From Candidatus Poribacteria bacterium (lineage in GTDB: Bacteria; Poribacteria; WGA-4E; WGA-3G): DNA of 51,643 bases. Both the position numbers and the translations under genes were made by a program. Under the pieces are notes generated by a model, which had not been told where the DNA came from, did no database searches, and was given only the letters and a program-made list of their open reading frames with translations. The stretch is taken from contig JAAXHD010000202.1 of assembly GCA_012271015.1 (NCBI GenBank), positions 1-51,643 of the forward strand. Reading direction: 5' to 3'. Positions 17,259-24,315 of the stretch are shown one piece after another; positions within the stretch are counted from its first letter, which is position 1, and each line of letters starts with the position of its first letter.

Positions 17259-17519
17259 CTAATTATCAGCTAAGATACCTTCAATCATTCGTACAAGTTT
17301 CTGAATATAGACAGACTTTATCGGACGGCGGGCGGGAATGCTCAAATTCTGATGTGATGCGTGCAGTAAGGTGACATGACTTCCGCCACCTCGTGGGCGT
17401 CGTATTGAAAACCCATATCGTTTTGCCAATGTCTCGACATCAGAAAGCTTCCAGTCACCACTTGGATTGTTCTTCATCCTTTCGAGGAGTTTATCGGCGC
17501 GTCGTCTTTGAGCAGCCAT
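17259..17519 (-). CDS. hicA: HicA family mRNA interferase toxin
   Basis: 86 residues from an ATG at 17519, chosen because AAGGAA lies nine bases upstream; the frame is open further back but that part lies in the end of mrr. The fold is the double-stranded-RNA-binding-like HicA domain with the catalytic histidine in GGGSHVTLL (His48) and the usual basic surface (YGFSIRRPRG). The N-terminus (MAAQRRRADKLLERMKNNP) is longer than in the 58-residue E. coli HicA. It is followed by hicB and preceded by mrr on the same strand. Confidence 0.88.
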   Translation of the reverse strand: MAAQRRRADKLLERMKNNPSGDWKLSDVETLAKRYGFSIRRPRGGGSHVTLLHASHQNLSIPARRPIKSVYIQKLVRMIEGILADN

Positions 17520-17562
17520 TGAGCGTTGTTCCTTATTTTCTTCTCTCTTGCTGCGAAAACGC

Positions 17563-18360
17563 TTAGGAATTCTCGGTGTCTTCAGCGAAATAATCGGAAT
17601 CCACACGCTTGATTTCGTAGGTTTTTGTTGTGGAAACACCAACATTGTGTTCGATCATATACCGAGCAAGTTCCCTGCCATTGATAAGGATAACCCTCTT
17701 AGAACTTCTTTCCGCAAACTCTTTAGCTGCTGGGTTAAAATCTGAGGTGGTAATGAAAATTCCTTCCTGTACCCCTCTGCCGTCCAATGCTCCCACAAAG
17801 TCTCGAATCGGAGGTTCACCCACATTTCCTACCCATCGTTTCGCTTGAACGTAAACCACATTAAGTCCGAGCGGATCCGCTTTAATAACACCATCAATCC
17901 CACCGTCCCCACTACGTCCCACTGCTTCGGCATCTTCCTGCGAACCGCCATATCCCATTTCAACGAGCAGATGAATAACCAACCTCTCAAAAAAGGGCGG
18001 GGAATTGTCCTCAATCCTTTGTAGCAGTTCTGCTGCCAATTCCCTTCTGATTTGCCGATAATTTGCCTCAATAGATTCTTCAGGGGACAGATCCCCTCTG
18101 TTTTCCTCAGGGTACTGATTCAAAAACTCAAGTCCGCGAGTTGTTATTTGGTAATACCCAGTTCTAGGTCGCTCTATAAGTTCTCTGTTCTCTAGAGGTC
18201 TTTCCATCGTCACACCATCACTTAAGGTCCGCCTTTCACTCTCAGTCAGCGAAAAATGCTCCGTAAGCATATTTATAATACTCCGACGGCGGTATTCTTG
18301 GCCATCAGCAATATATTGAAGAACAGGTAGAAGCATTTGGTCAGTAGTAGGTATAGGCAT
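17563..18360 (-). CDS. mrr: Mrr-type restriction endonuclease
   Basis: 265 residues. The N-terminal Mrr winged-helix region (MPIPTTDQMLLPVLQYIADG) is followed by a linker and the PD-(D/E)XK nuclease domain: ERLVIHLLVEMGYGG, GDGGIDGVI, then VYVQAKRW holding the Q-x-K catalytic end. Mrr is a type IV enzyme that cuts modified DNA. Compared with my memory of standard Mrr, about ten residues around the expected NRVxWAxxYL stretch of the winged helix are missing (the sequence runs LSDGVTMERPLENRELIERP), so DNA recognition may be altered. It sits directly upstream of hicA-hicB. Confidence 0.85.
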   Translation of the reverse strand: MPIPTTDQMLLPVLQYIADGQEYRRRSIINMLTEHFSLTESERRTLSDGVTMERPLENRELIERPRTGYYQITTRGLEFLNQYPEENRGDLSPEESIEANYRQIRRELAAELLQRIEDNSPPFFERLVIHLLVEMGYGGSQEDAEAVGRSGDGGIDGVIKADPLGLNVVYVQAKRWVGNVGEPPIRDFVGALDGRGVQEGIFITTSDFNPAAKEFAERSSKRVILINGRELARYMIEHNVGVSTTKTYEIKRVDSDYFAEDTENS

Positions 18361-18439
18361 TCTTGTTTTAAATCTCCAAGATTAACTAAAATTTTCTACG
18401 GGTTTTTACGCCACAATAGTTTCAACAATGTGTTACTAA

Positions 18440-18467
18440 AGCATAACACATCCGACCTATTTGTCAA
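18440..18467 (-). promoter_or_regulatory. Likely promoter of mrr-hicA-hicB
   Basis: On the minus strand TTGACA (18462-18467) is followed after 16 bases by TATGCT (18440-18445). No separate promoter is obvious between mrr and hicA, only 43 bases. Confidence 0.45.
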
Positions 18468-18472
18468 GGAAT

Positions 18473-18500
18473 AGGTCGGGATTCGGAGATCCCTCCTACA
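18473..18500. repeat. GGGATTCGGAGATCCC repeat
   Basis: Second good copy of the GGGAT/ATCCC hairpin unit, followed by TCCTACAG, between the ADP-ribosylglycohydrolase and mrr. Confidence 0.6.
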
Positions 18501-18526
18501 GTGGATATATGGGAAGTTGGGAAACC

Positions 18527-19300
18527 CTATCGGGATTGATACATTTCTTGGATCACGTCAAGGATGTCTGGCGCATCAATGAGGTAGATGCTTTCTGCAC
18601 GTTCTATGAGTTCGTCAGGAATCCCATGTAATGCCTCAGCAATAGGACCCGCGATGGCGGCAAGCGTGTCAGAATCACCGCCGAGAGAGATGGCGTTACG
18701 GACTGCATCCTCAAAACTTTCTGATTCCAGCGCACACGTTATCGCCTGTGAGACGGAGCCTTGGCAGGTTATATCGAAGAGGTAAGTGGGACGGATTTCG
18801 TCTACCGTCTGAGTCAGGTCGTAGCCGTATTCGGAGGCAATAACCTGTCGGATGTCCTCTGGACGCTCACCTCGAAATGCAAGATAGATGGCGTGTGTTG
18901 TTGCACGTGCACCTTTCATGCCCTCTATGTGGTTATGGGTAATCTCGGTTACTGTGTCGGAGGCAGAGAGTGCGGCACCGAGATCTTCGCGGTTCAGAAA
19001 TGCGGCTGGTGAGACACGCATCGCCGAGCCGTTTCCGTAACTGGCATAGGGTTCAGGCGGATCATCGTAGATCCACATACCGAAGTTTCCACCGTAGCCG
19101 CGATATGGGTGCCGCCGACACCACGTTTGCATGGTCTCTGCTGGTGGTAAGTCGTGTAGCAGAATATCAGCAACAGCGACAGTGCAAACCGAATCATCTG
19201 TGAAACGGCACGAACTACTGAAGAAAGGGAACTCTTTGGTTTTGATTGGACTTACTTCGTAGATAGAACCGGCGATATCGCCTATAATCGCACCTAACAT
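18527..19300 (-). CDS. ADP-ribosylglycohydrolase family protein (DraG-like)
   Basis: 257 residues, all-helical ADP-ribosylglycohydrolase fold. The metal motifs are FTDDSV near residue 33 and GGDSDTLAAIAG near the C-terminus, with MLGAIIGDIAGSIYE at the N-terminus as in DraG. It removes ADP-ribose from arginine or other acceptors; the natural target is unknown. The start is ATG 19300 with AGGGG upstream. The neighbouring mrr-hicAB gives no functional link beyond position. Full length and intact. Confidence 0.9.
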   Translation of the reverse strand: MLGAIIGDIAGSIYEVSPIKTKEFPFFSSSCRFTDDSVCTVAVADILLHDLPPAETMQTWCRRHPYRGYGGNFGMWIYDDPPEPYASYGNGSAMRVSPAAFLNREDLGAALSASDTVTEITHNHIEGMKGARATTHAIYLAFRGERPEDIRQVIASEYGYDLTQTVDEIRPTYLFDITCQGSVSQAITCALESESFEDAVRNAISLGGDSDTLAAIAGPIAEALHGIPDELIERAESIYLIDAPDILDVIQEMYQSR

Positions 19301-19336
19301 ATCTGCCCCTTAATCCCTAATAATACTCTCATCGTG

Positions 19337-19365
19337 ATTATAGCATATATGAGCGAATCTACCAA
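19337..19365 (-). promoter_or_regulatory. Promoter of the ADP-ribosylglycohydrolase gene
   Basis: TTGGTA (19360-19365) and TATAAT (19337-19342) on the minus strand, 17 bases apart, about 37 bases upstream of the start codon. Confidence 0.6.
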
Positions 19366-19585
19366 TGTACTATGCAGAAAAAAGCAGAGTCGTTCAGCTT
19401 TCCAAGATTTTAGATTTTCGGTCGTATCGCATCCGCTGTAGGAGCGATCTCCTGATAGCGACTTTTCGCGTCAATCGGACAGAAACCTTAAAACTATGGT
19501 GAATTATAGAAATAAGTTTACATCTCAATAACTTGTGAAAAAGGTTTCTAAGTTCGGTTTCCTCGGTAGACTCACACGCTCCGCT

Positions 19586-19607
19586 GGCGAGGTTTCCCAA
19601 CCTCGCC
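19586..19607. repeat. Perfect 9-bp hairpin (GGCGAGGTT/AACCTCGCC)
   Basis: Arms at 19586-19594 and 19599-19607 with a four-base loop, no T-run. It has the same design as the GGTGCGGTT hairpins at 6704 and 8893 with compensated base changes. The rest of the 19301-19777 gap shows only the two flanking promoters. Confidence 0.65.
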
Positions 19608-19671
19608 TCTGTGATGTATAGGTAATTGTAAAATCTACTATAAATAGCCCTGAGAAAAACAGTAGACTTCC

Positions 19672-19702
19672 TTGACGATGTGTTATACTATCTTTTAGTA
19701 TA
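19672..19702 (+). promoter_or_regulatory. Promoter with overlapping inverted repeat, lipoprotein gene
   Basis: TTGACG at about 19672 is followed 18 bases on by TAGTAT. A perfect inverted repeat TATACTA-TCTTT-TAGTATA (19684-19702) covers the -10 region and could be a repressor site; that is inference. Confidence 0.4.
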
Positions 19703-19777
19703 GATGAAGGATAACGCTCAATATTATTGTTTGACTAATGCACAGGGAAAAAGAAATAAAAAAATAAAAGGAGTGAA

Positions 19778-20530
19778 ATGCGGCTGATTCTCTTCGCGCT
19801 TTGCAGCATCCTACTGCTATCCGGTTGTGGTTCGGATGAAACACCAGCACCAATGGAACAGATGCCAAACTACTTTCCCGATGGCATTGGAAGTAGATGG
19901 ATTTACAAAAATTCTGATGGATACCAATGGACACGGGAAGTTAGTGGTAAGACGAATATTGAGGGAAAAGACTATCAGGTCTTCGAGGATACGACACCAA
20001 TTACGGGGACTGATCTTGATTTCCTTAATTTTACATACTATCGGGTTACCTCGAACGAGGTTATGTTCACGGTCAGTGAAAAAGTGACCGATTACTTTCA
20101 AACCGAACTACCCAAAGCCGTACAGGACGAATTCGCTGGTTTAGAATTGACGGTTGCAGTAGAGCCGTTCGCGCACCCTGAACTCATTTTTTTTCAGATA
20201 CCATTGGCTCCCAATTTCCAGTGGGACGCGCTGAACATAACGGTTAACGGAAACATCATTTTGCAAAACCTGGTCCTGCTCCAAATACCTTTTGAGGCGC
20301 GTATACGCGTTAAAGCGGAAGTCGTCGCCGAAAGTCCGCTGGACACCCCCGCTGGGAACTTTGAGAAAACATATCAGGTAGAATACCAGACCGAAATCAC
20401 ACACACGCTTTTTTCGACAGATGAGACGATTCAAGGGAGGCAGACAATATGGTTTGCCCCGCATATCGGTGTTGTCAAAATCGAAGATGAACACGATGTA
20501 ACGGAACTGATTGAATACTCCTTTTTTTAA
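19778..20530 (+). CDS. Lipoprotein of unknown function
   Basis: 250 residues. A lipoprotein signal peptide (MRLILFALCSILLLSGCGS, lipobox LSGC with Cys17) is followed by an all-beta-looking protein that opens with YFPDGIGSRWIYKNSDGYQW, a pattern common in secreted proteins that report on a lipoprotein-sorting-like fold. AAAAGGAG precedes the ATG by four bases. No catalytic motif was found. It is expected to be anchored in the outer or inner membrane; the role is unknown. Confidence 0.75.
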   Translation: MRLILFALCSILLLSGCGSDETPAPMEQMPNYFPDGIGSRWIYKNSDGYQWTREVSGKTNIEGKDYQVFEDTTPITGTDLDFLNFTYYRVTSNEVMFTVSEKVTDYFQTELPKAVQDEFAGLELTVAVEPFAHPELIFFQIPLAPNFQWDALNITVNGNIILQNLVLLQIPFEARIRVKAEVVAESPLDTPAGNFEKTYQVEYQTEITHTLFSTDETIQGRQTIWFAPHIGVVKIEDEHDVTELIEYSFF

Positions 20531-20668
20531 TTATACCTTGCGGAGAAATGACGGGATTTGTGCTTTGATGGCTTTTACCGACGAGTCACCTCGCCATTGT
20601 TGCAGACTACGCCTTTAGGGCAGAAGTCGGGAATCGGACGCAGTTGCTTAGAGGTTGTAAATTAAAAT

Positions 20669-21733
20669 ATGAAAGTTGTTGTCTTAAGCGACAGGAAACC
20701 GGGGCATTACAAACAATCTTTAGGCATTGTCGATAAAATACCTGAATGCCAAGCGGTATGGCTTGAGATACAATTTCAGCGCAAATGGCGTGACAATCTC
20801 CTTCGCGTTTTTATGTGTGTTTTTGGAGGTGCGTCGCTTCCCATATTCCTGATCCACACGCTTCTGCGGTGGAGTCTTATTCCTGCGTCTTATCATGCCC
20901 TGGTCCAACTCCAGACCGCTGATATTATCCTCTCAACAGGTTCATCGGTAGCAGCAGTTAACCTGCTCCTCGGTAGAATTCTCGGTGCTAAGACGGTTAC
21001 GTGTCGCAGACCTTCACCAGTAGGCACTCGATATTTCGACCTCGCAATTCTCCCAATGATTTCTTGGCACCAAGCATCGCGCAAAGACAATATTTGCAGA
21101 ACAATCGGCGTGCCAAACCCTATTTCCCCTCACTTGCTGGATGTCAAACGGGAACAATTGAAAGAGGAACTGCACCTATCGGACTGTCCGCGCATCGGTG
21201 TCCTACTCGGTGGGATAGATCGGCACGAGACTATCACGATAGACGATGCCGAATGGCTCAGTGAAATTTGCGAAGCGACGGCAGAACGGATGAACGTGCA
21301 GATATTTGTAACGACCTCCCGCCGAACACCATCGGATGTGACGGAACATTTAATAGCCACCGTAAAAGATACCGACTGGTGCCTATTCTTTATTACCCCT
21401 GATACGTCCTCAGAACTGGCAGATCCCTACCAAGCCATTCTCGCCTTAAGCGATCTGCTCATCGTCACCGCGGACAGTTTTTCAATGGTGTGTGAGGCGG
21501 CGAGCAGTGGACGCAGCGTTGCCGTTCTCACACTATCACATAAAGGTGTGAGACCGCCGAAGCGATATGAAGTCTATCGGTATATGGAAGAAAATTCCAT
21601 TGTGAATCGCTGCAGACTTGATGAATTAGAAACACACATTATCAATTCTCTCATCTCCGATGTGTCGAACAAACCGCTTGAAGATACAGAGACAGCGGTG
21701 GAGGCAATTCGCCGATTAGTAGTGATCCCCTAA
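20669..21733 (+). CDS. Mitochondrial fission ELM1 family protein
   Basis: 354 residues. The N-terminus VVLSDRKPGHYKQSLGI and the late TADSFSMVCEAASSGR segment are hallmarks of the bacterial ELM1 (DUF1022) family, which has a GT-B-like two-domain fold and often lies near lipid A or cell-surface sugar genes. A glycosyltransferase-like role at the inner membrane is plausible but unproven. A hydrophobic stretch at about 48-65 may be a membrane anchor. Its stop overlaps the 3' end of the convergent Cache pseudogene. Confidence 0.82.
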   Translation: MKVVVLSDRKPGHYKQSLGIVDKIPECQAVWLEIQFQRKWRDNLLRVFMCVFGGASLPIFLIHTLLRWSLIPASYHALVQLQTADIILSTGSSVAAVNLLLGRILGAKTVTCRRPSPVGTRYFDLAILPMISWHQASRKDNICRTIGVPNPISPHLLDVKREQLKEELHLSDCPRIGVLLGGIDRHETITIDDAEWLSEICEATAERMNVQIFVTTSRRTPSDVTEHLIATVKDTDWCLFFITPDTSSELADPYQAILALSDLLIVTADSFSMVCEAASSGRSVAVLTLSHKGVRPPKRYEVYRYMEENSIVNRCRLDELETHIINSLISDVSNKPLEDTETAVEAIRRLVVIP

Positions 21734-22064
21734 TCGGATACCGGTTCATAGTATCCAGAACCGAATAGGTAACCGTCGTGCCGAATTGCCCATGTGCGTT
21801 TCAACTCTACCTCGCCACTTTCATGGTTAGGCCACAGGTACTCAATCCAGAGACCTACTCCAGTCGCTCAAATTTATACAAATCAACCGCCGCTTGGACG
21901 AACGCGATTGCAAACGTCTCTGGATCGTCTATTGTAGACATATCAGTCGGTGTAACGGCATCCATCATCGGTTTCGTCATAGGTCTATCACAACCCGTAA
22001 TACTGAGCGAGGCGAATCCTACGACAAGTAGTATTAACAAAAAATTTCTCAATTTTTGACTCAT
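21730..22064 (-). pseudogene. Decayed Cache-domain lipoprotein (internal deletion and frameshift)
   Basis: The start of the gene encodes a lipoprotein signal (LSITGC) and DDPETFAIAFVQAAVDLYK, then stops after FERLE at 21855. Immediately downstream on the same strand, in another frame, the sequence reads LWIEYLWPNHESGEVELKRT and then WAIRHDGYLFGSGYYE before a stop at 21730. This is the typical end of a small Cache domain. In related proteins about 70 residues lie between DLYK and the WIEYLWP strand. So a deletion joined the two ends out of frame. An intact version would be an extracytoplasmic small-molecule sensor or binder. Confidence 0.75.
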
Positions 22065-22215
22065 TTTCAGGAAATAAAAAATTTAATTCTCTTTTTTTGA
22101 TTGTATACACTCATTACCCGATTGTCAAATGTACTATTTTTTTCTTGCAATTTTTTCGAGAATAGTTTATATTTTGTAGAAAATCGACAAACGCTATAGG
22201 GAAGGAGAGAAAACC

Positions 22216-22626
22216 GTGAGATATACTGCGCGAATTTTTATATTTTTTTTCATCCTTGGCATTATCTGTGTCGGGTGTTACTTGAAGTTGGATTCCAAGG
22301 CGAGAATAGAACAATACACTGTGCATCAAACTGTTGAGGGACTCACGACAGTAGACCGAGTCACGCCAGAAATAGATAAGTGGATTGTGATAGATGAAAA
22401 CGCACTGCCCCAAATTCCGGGAAGAATCTACGTCCAAAAAATGGAATCAACCGCTAATATCTGGCACACGGCACGTTCTGTTGCGAATTCGGGGACTGAA
22501 GGGGGGGGCTCGGTTAAAGTATCGGAACTTTCCGAGAGACAGAGATTAAATCTCTTGAACACCGGGGCGGTTCCAAAGGGTTGGGATGTTGTCTATGTAG
22601 ATGGAGATGGAAACCCCATTCGCTAA
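22216..22626 (+). CDS. Small putative lipoprotein
   Basis: 136 residues from a GTG at 22216, with GAAGGAGAG eight bases upstream. The N-terminus is a very hydrophobic signal (residues 6-20) ending IICVGC, a lipobox-like site at Cys21. The rest is soluble and lacks motifs I recognise; it has a glycine run (EGGGS) and ends VYVDGDGNPIR. It stands alone. Function unknown. Confidence 0.65.
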   Translation: MRYTARIFIFFFILGIICVGCYLKLDSKARIEQYTVHQTVEGLTTVDRVTPEIDKWIVIDENALPQIPGRIYVQKMESTANIWHTARSVANSGTEGGGSVKVSELSERQRLNLLNTGAVPKGWDVVYVDGDGNPIR

Positions 22627-22800
22627 AATAGATAGCGGACATCCACAAGGGGTATCTCTACCATTTAACGGGAAACCATGAAGCGTTTCCCTACGACAAT
22701 CCCTGACCCCTCATCGGTGGTGCAAAAGTCGAAAAATAAAAACCGCGCAAATCCTCAATCTTGATGCCGAATCAACAAGAAATAAAATACGGGACCGGTA

Positions 22801-22885
22801 GCCTGCAACAACGGCACAGGCGGATTTAAGAAATGCACACAAGAGTTCTAAGGCACATTATTTGACCGCAAGGAAAATTAAAAAA
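22801..22885 (+). repeat. Leader-type repeat element, copy ahead of the DegT gene
   Basis: A head unit (CCTGC 22802-22806 against ACAGG 22816-22820, last pair mismatched) is joined to the tail ending in ACCGCAAGGAAAATTAAAA. The AAGG at 22870-22873 is the Shine-Dalgarno of the gene that starts at 22886. The earlier part of the gap (22627-22800) holds nothing I recognise. Confidence 0.65.
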
Positions 22886-24115
22886 ATGTCTAACCCATTA
22901 GCGATTTCTGGCGGCATACCTGTCCGAAACACAGAAAGCAATCCATGGTCCCCATGGCCCCGGACCACGACTGAGGAGTGGGAATCAAAAGTTGAGCCGC
23001 TGCTCCGCGAAGTGTACCTGAGTGCGAATGAAGGCTCCGGTGGCACGATGATTGAGCGTTTTGGTGAACAATATGCCCAATATTCTGGAACAAACTACGC
23101 CCTCTTTATGCCGCATGGAACCGATTCAATCAGTGCCGCTTTAGCCGGTGCGCTTGATCTCGATGGATTTAGTGATGGTGGCGAGGTGATTGTACCGAAC
23201 TACACGTTCGTAGCAACCGCAAGCGCAGTGTTGGAACGTCGGTGCACCGTGGTGTTTGTAGACATTTCACCGGAGACCTTCACGATCGACGCGAAAGCGG
23301 TGGAGGCGGCTATTGGTCCAGAAACACGAGCGATTCTGCCTGTCCACCTCGGCGGCCATCCAGCAGATATGGGGGCTCTACGAGAAATTGCCCAACGCCA
23401 TAATCTCGCGATTATTGAGGACTGTGCACAGGCTCACGGAGCAGAGTATCAGACAAAAAAGGTTGGATCCCTCAGCAGTGTAGGTGCGTTTAGTTTCCAA
23501 GCGTCAAAGAATCTGACTTCCGGCGAAGGCGGTATGGTCACCACGAACGATAAAGATATTCACGATCGGGTCTGTGCCTTCATGAATGTTGGACGCGCAC
23601 CCGGTGGGGCGCGATGGGAATATCCGCGACTCGGATGGAACTATCGTCCGTCAGAATATCTCGCTGCAATATTACTCGTACGGTTGGAACTGTTAGAGGC
23701 ACAAACCGATCTCCGCAATCGAAACGCATCCTATCTCTCCAACGCTTTGAAAGCGATTGAAGGGATCACACCACCGAAACTTGCCCCGTGGGTTACCAAA
23801 CACGGGTACCATCTCTACTGCTTGAAGTATGACCCCCAAGGATTTGGCGGTAAATCGCGGCAGGAATTTGTGGACGCACTGTCTGCCGAAGGCATTCCCT
23901 GCTCTATCGGTTACCGTTCTCCACTCTCGCAAGAACCCGGAATGGCACACGTCGCAAAGACATACCCACATCTTATCCGATCATTGCCTTGCCCAAATGC
24001 TGCATCCGTCTGCGAGCAGAGCGTATGGCTTTTCCAGAATCTCTTCCTCAGTTCAGAAACGGATATAGACCAGATTGCGGAAGCCATCGCCAAAATTCAC
24101 CACGCATGGCGTTAA
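22886..24115 (+). CDS. DegT/DnrJ/EryC1/StrS family PLP-dependent aminotransferase
   Basis: 409 residues, type I PLP fold of sugar aminotransferases. The internal aldimine lysine is in FSFQASKNLTSGEGG at about residue 208, preceded by EDCAQAHGAEY with the cofactor-binding aspartate, and HGTDSISAALAGALD near residue 80. It probably transaminates a keto-sugar or a related secondary metabolite intermediate. The start is ATG 22886: an in-frame TTG eight codons upstream would begin inside the repeat tail that supplies the Shine-Dalgarno. No nucleotide-sugar genes are adjacent. Confidence 0.9.
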   Translation: MSNPLAISGGIPVRNTESNPWSPWPRTTTEEWESKVEPLLREVYLSANEGSGGTMIERFGEQYAQYSGTNYALFMPHGTDSISAALAGALDLDGFSDGGEVIVPNYTFVATASAVLERRCTVVFVDISPETFTIDAKAVEAAIGPETRAILPVHLGGHPADMGALREIAQRHNLAIIEDCAQAHGAEYQTKKVGSLSSVGAFSFQASKNLTSGEGGMVTTNDKDIHDRVCAFMNVGRAPGGARWEYPRLGWNYRPSEYLAAILLVRLELLEAQTDLRNRNASYLSNALKAIEGITPPKLAPWVTKHGYHLYCLKYDPQGFGGKSRQEFVDALSAEGIPCSIGYRSPLSQEPGMAHVAKTYPHLIRSLPCPNAASVCEQSVWLFQNLFLSSETDIDQIAEAIAKIHHAWR

Positions 24116-24183
24116 TCCTCTCCGTGTGGCCATGCCTGACAGCTATGAAACTCACCTAATGACTCCACAACGCGAGACCACAA

Positions 24184-24315
24184 GCCTGCAACAACGGCGC
24201 AGGGTGTTTTTGATAGGGCGTTTCCCTTGCTGGGGTGTTTCTTCAACTCGAAAGCGAAAAACGTCAAAGTTCATAAGGACGTTACTTATCCGCAAGGAAA
24301 AATTAAAATCCTTTG
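24184..24315 (+). repeat. Leader-type repeat element, copy ahead of the DCC-LMF gene
   Basis: The fullest copy. Head hairpin CCTGC (24185-24189) with GCAGG (24199-24203); middle of two GTGTTTTTGATAGGG/GCTGGGGTGTTTC units; tail hairpin AACGTC (24260-24265) with GACGTT (24278-24283); then CCGCAAGGAAAAATTAAAA running to 24308, next to the start codon of the following gene. Confidence 0.7.

Noticed and set aside
19394..19600. 68-codon minus-strand frame in the gap before the lipoprotein gene
   Set aside because: Passes through the perfect hairpin repeat and has no family likeness or Shine-Dalgarno.
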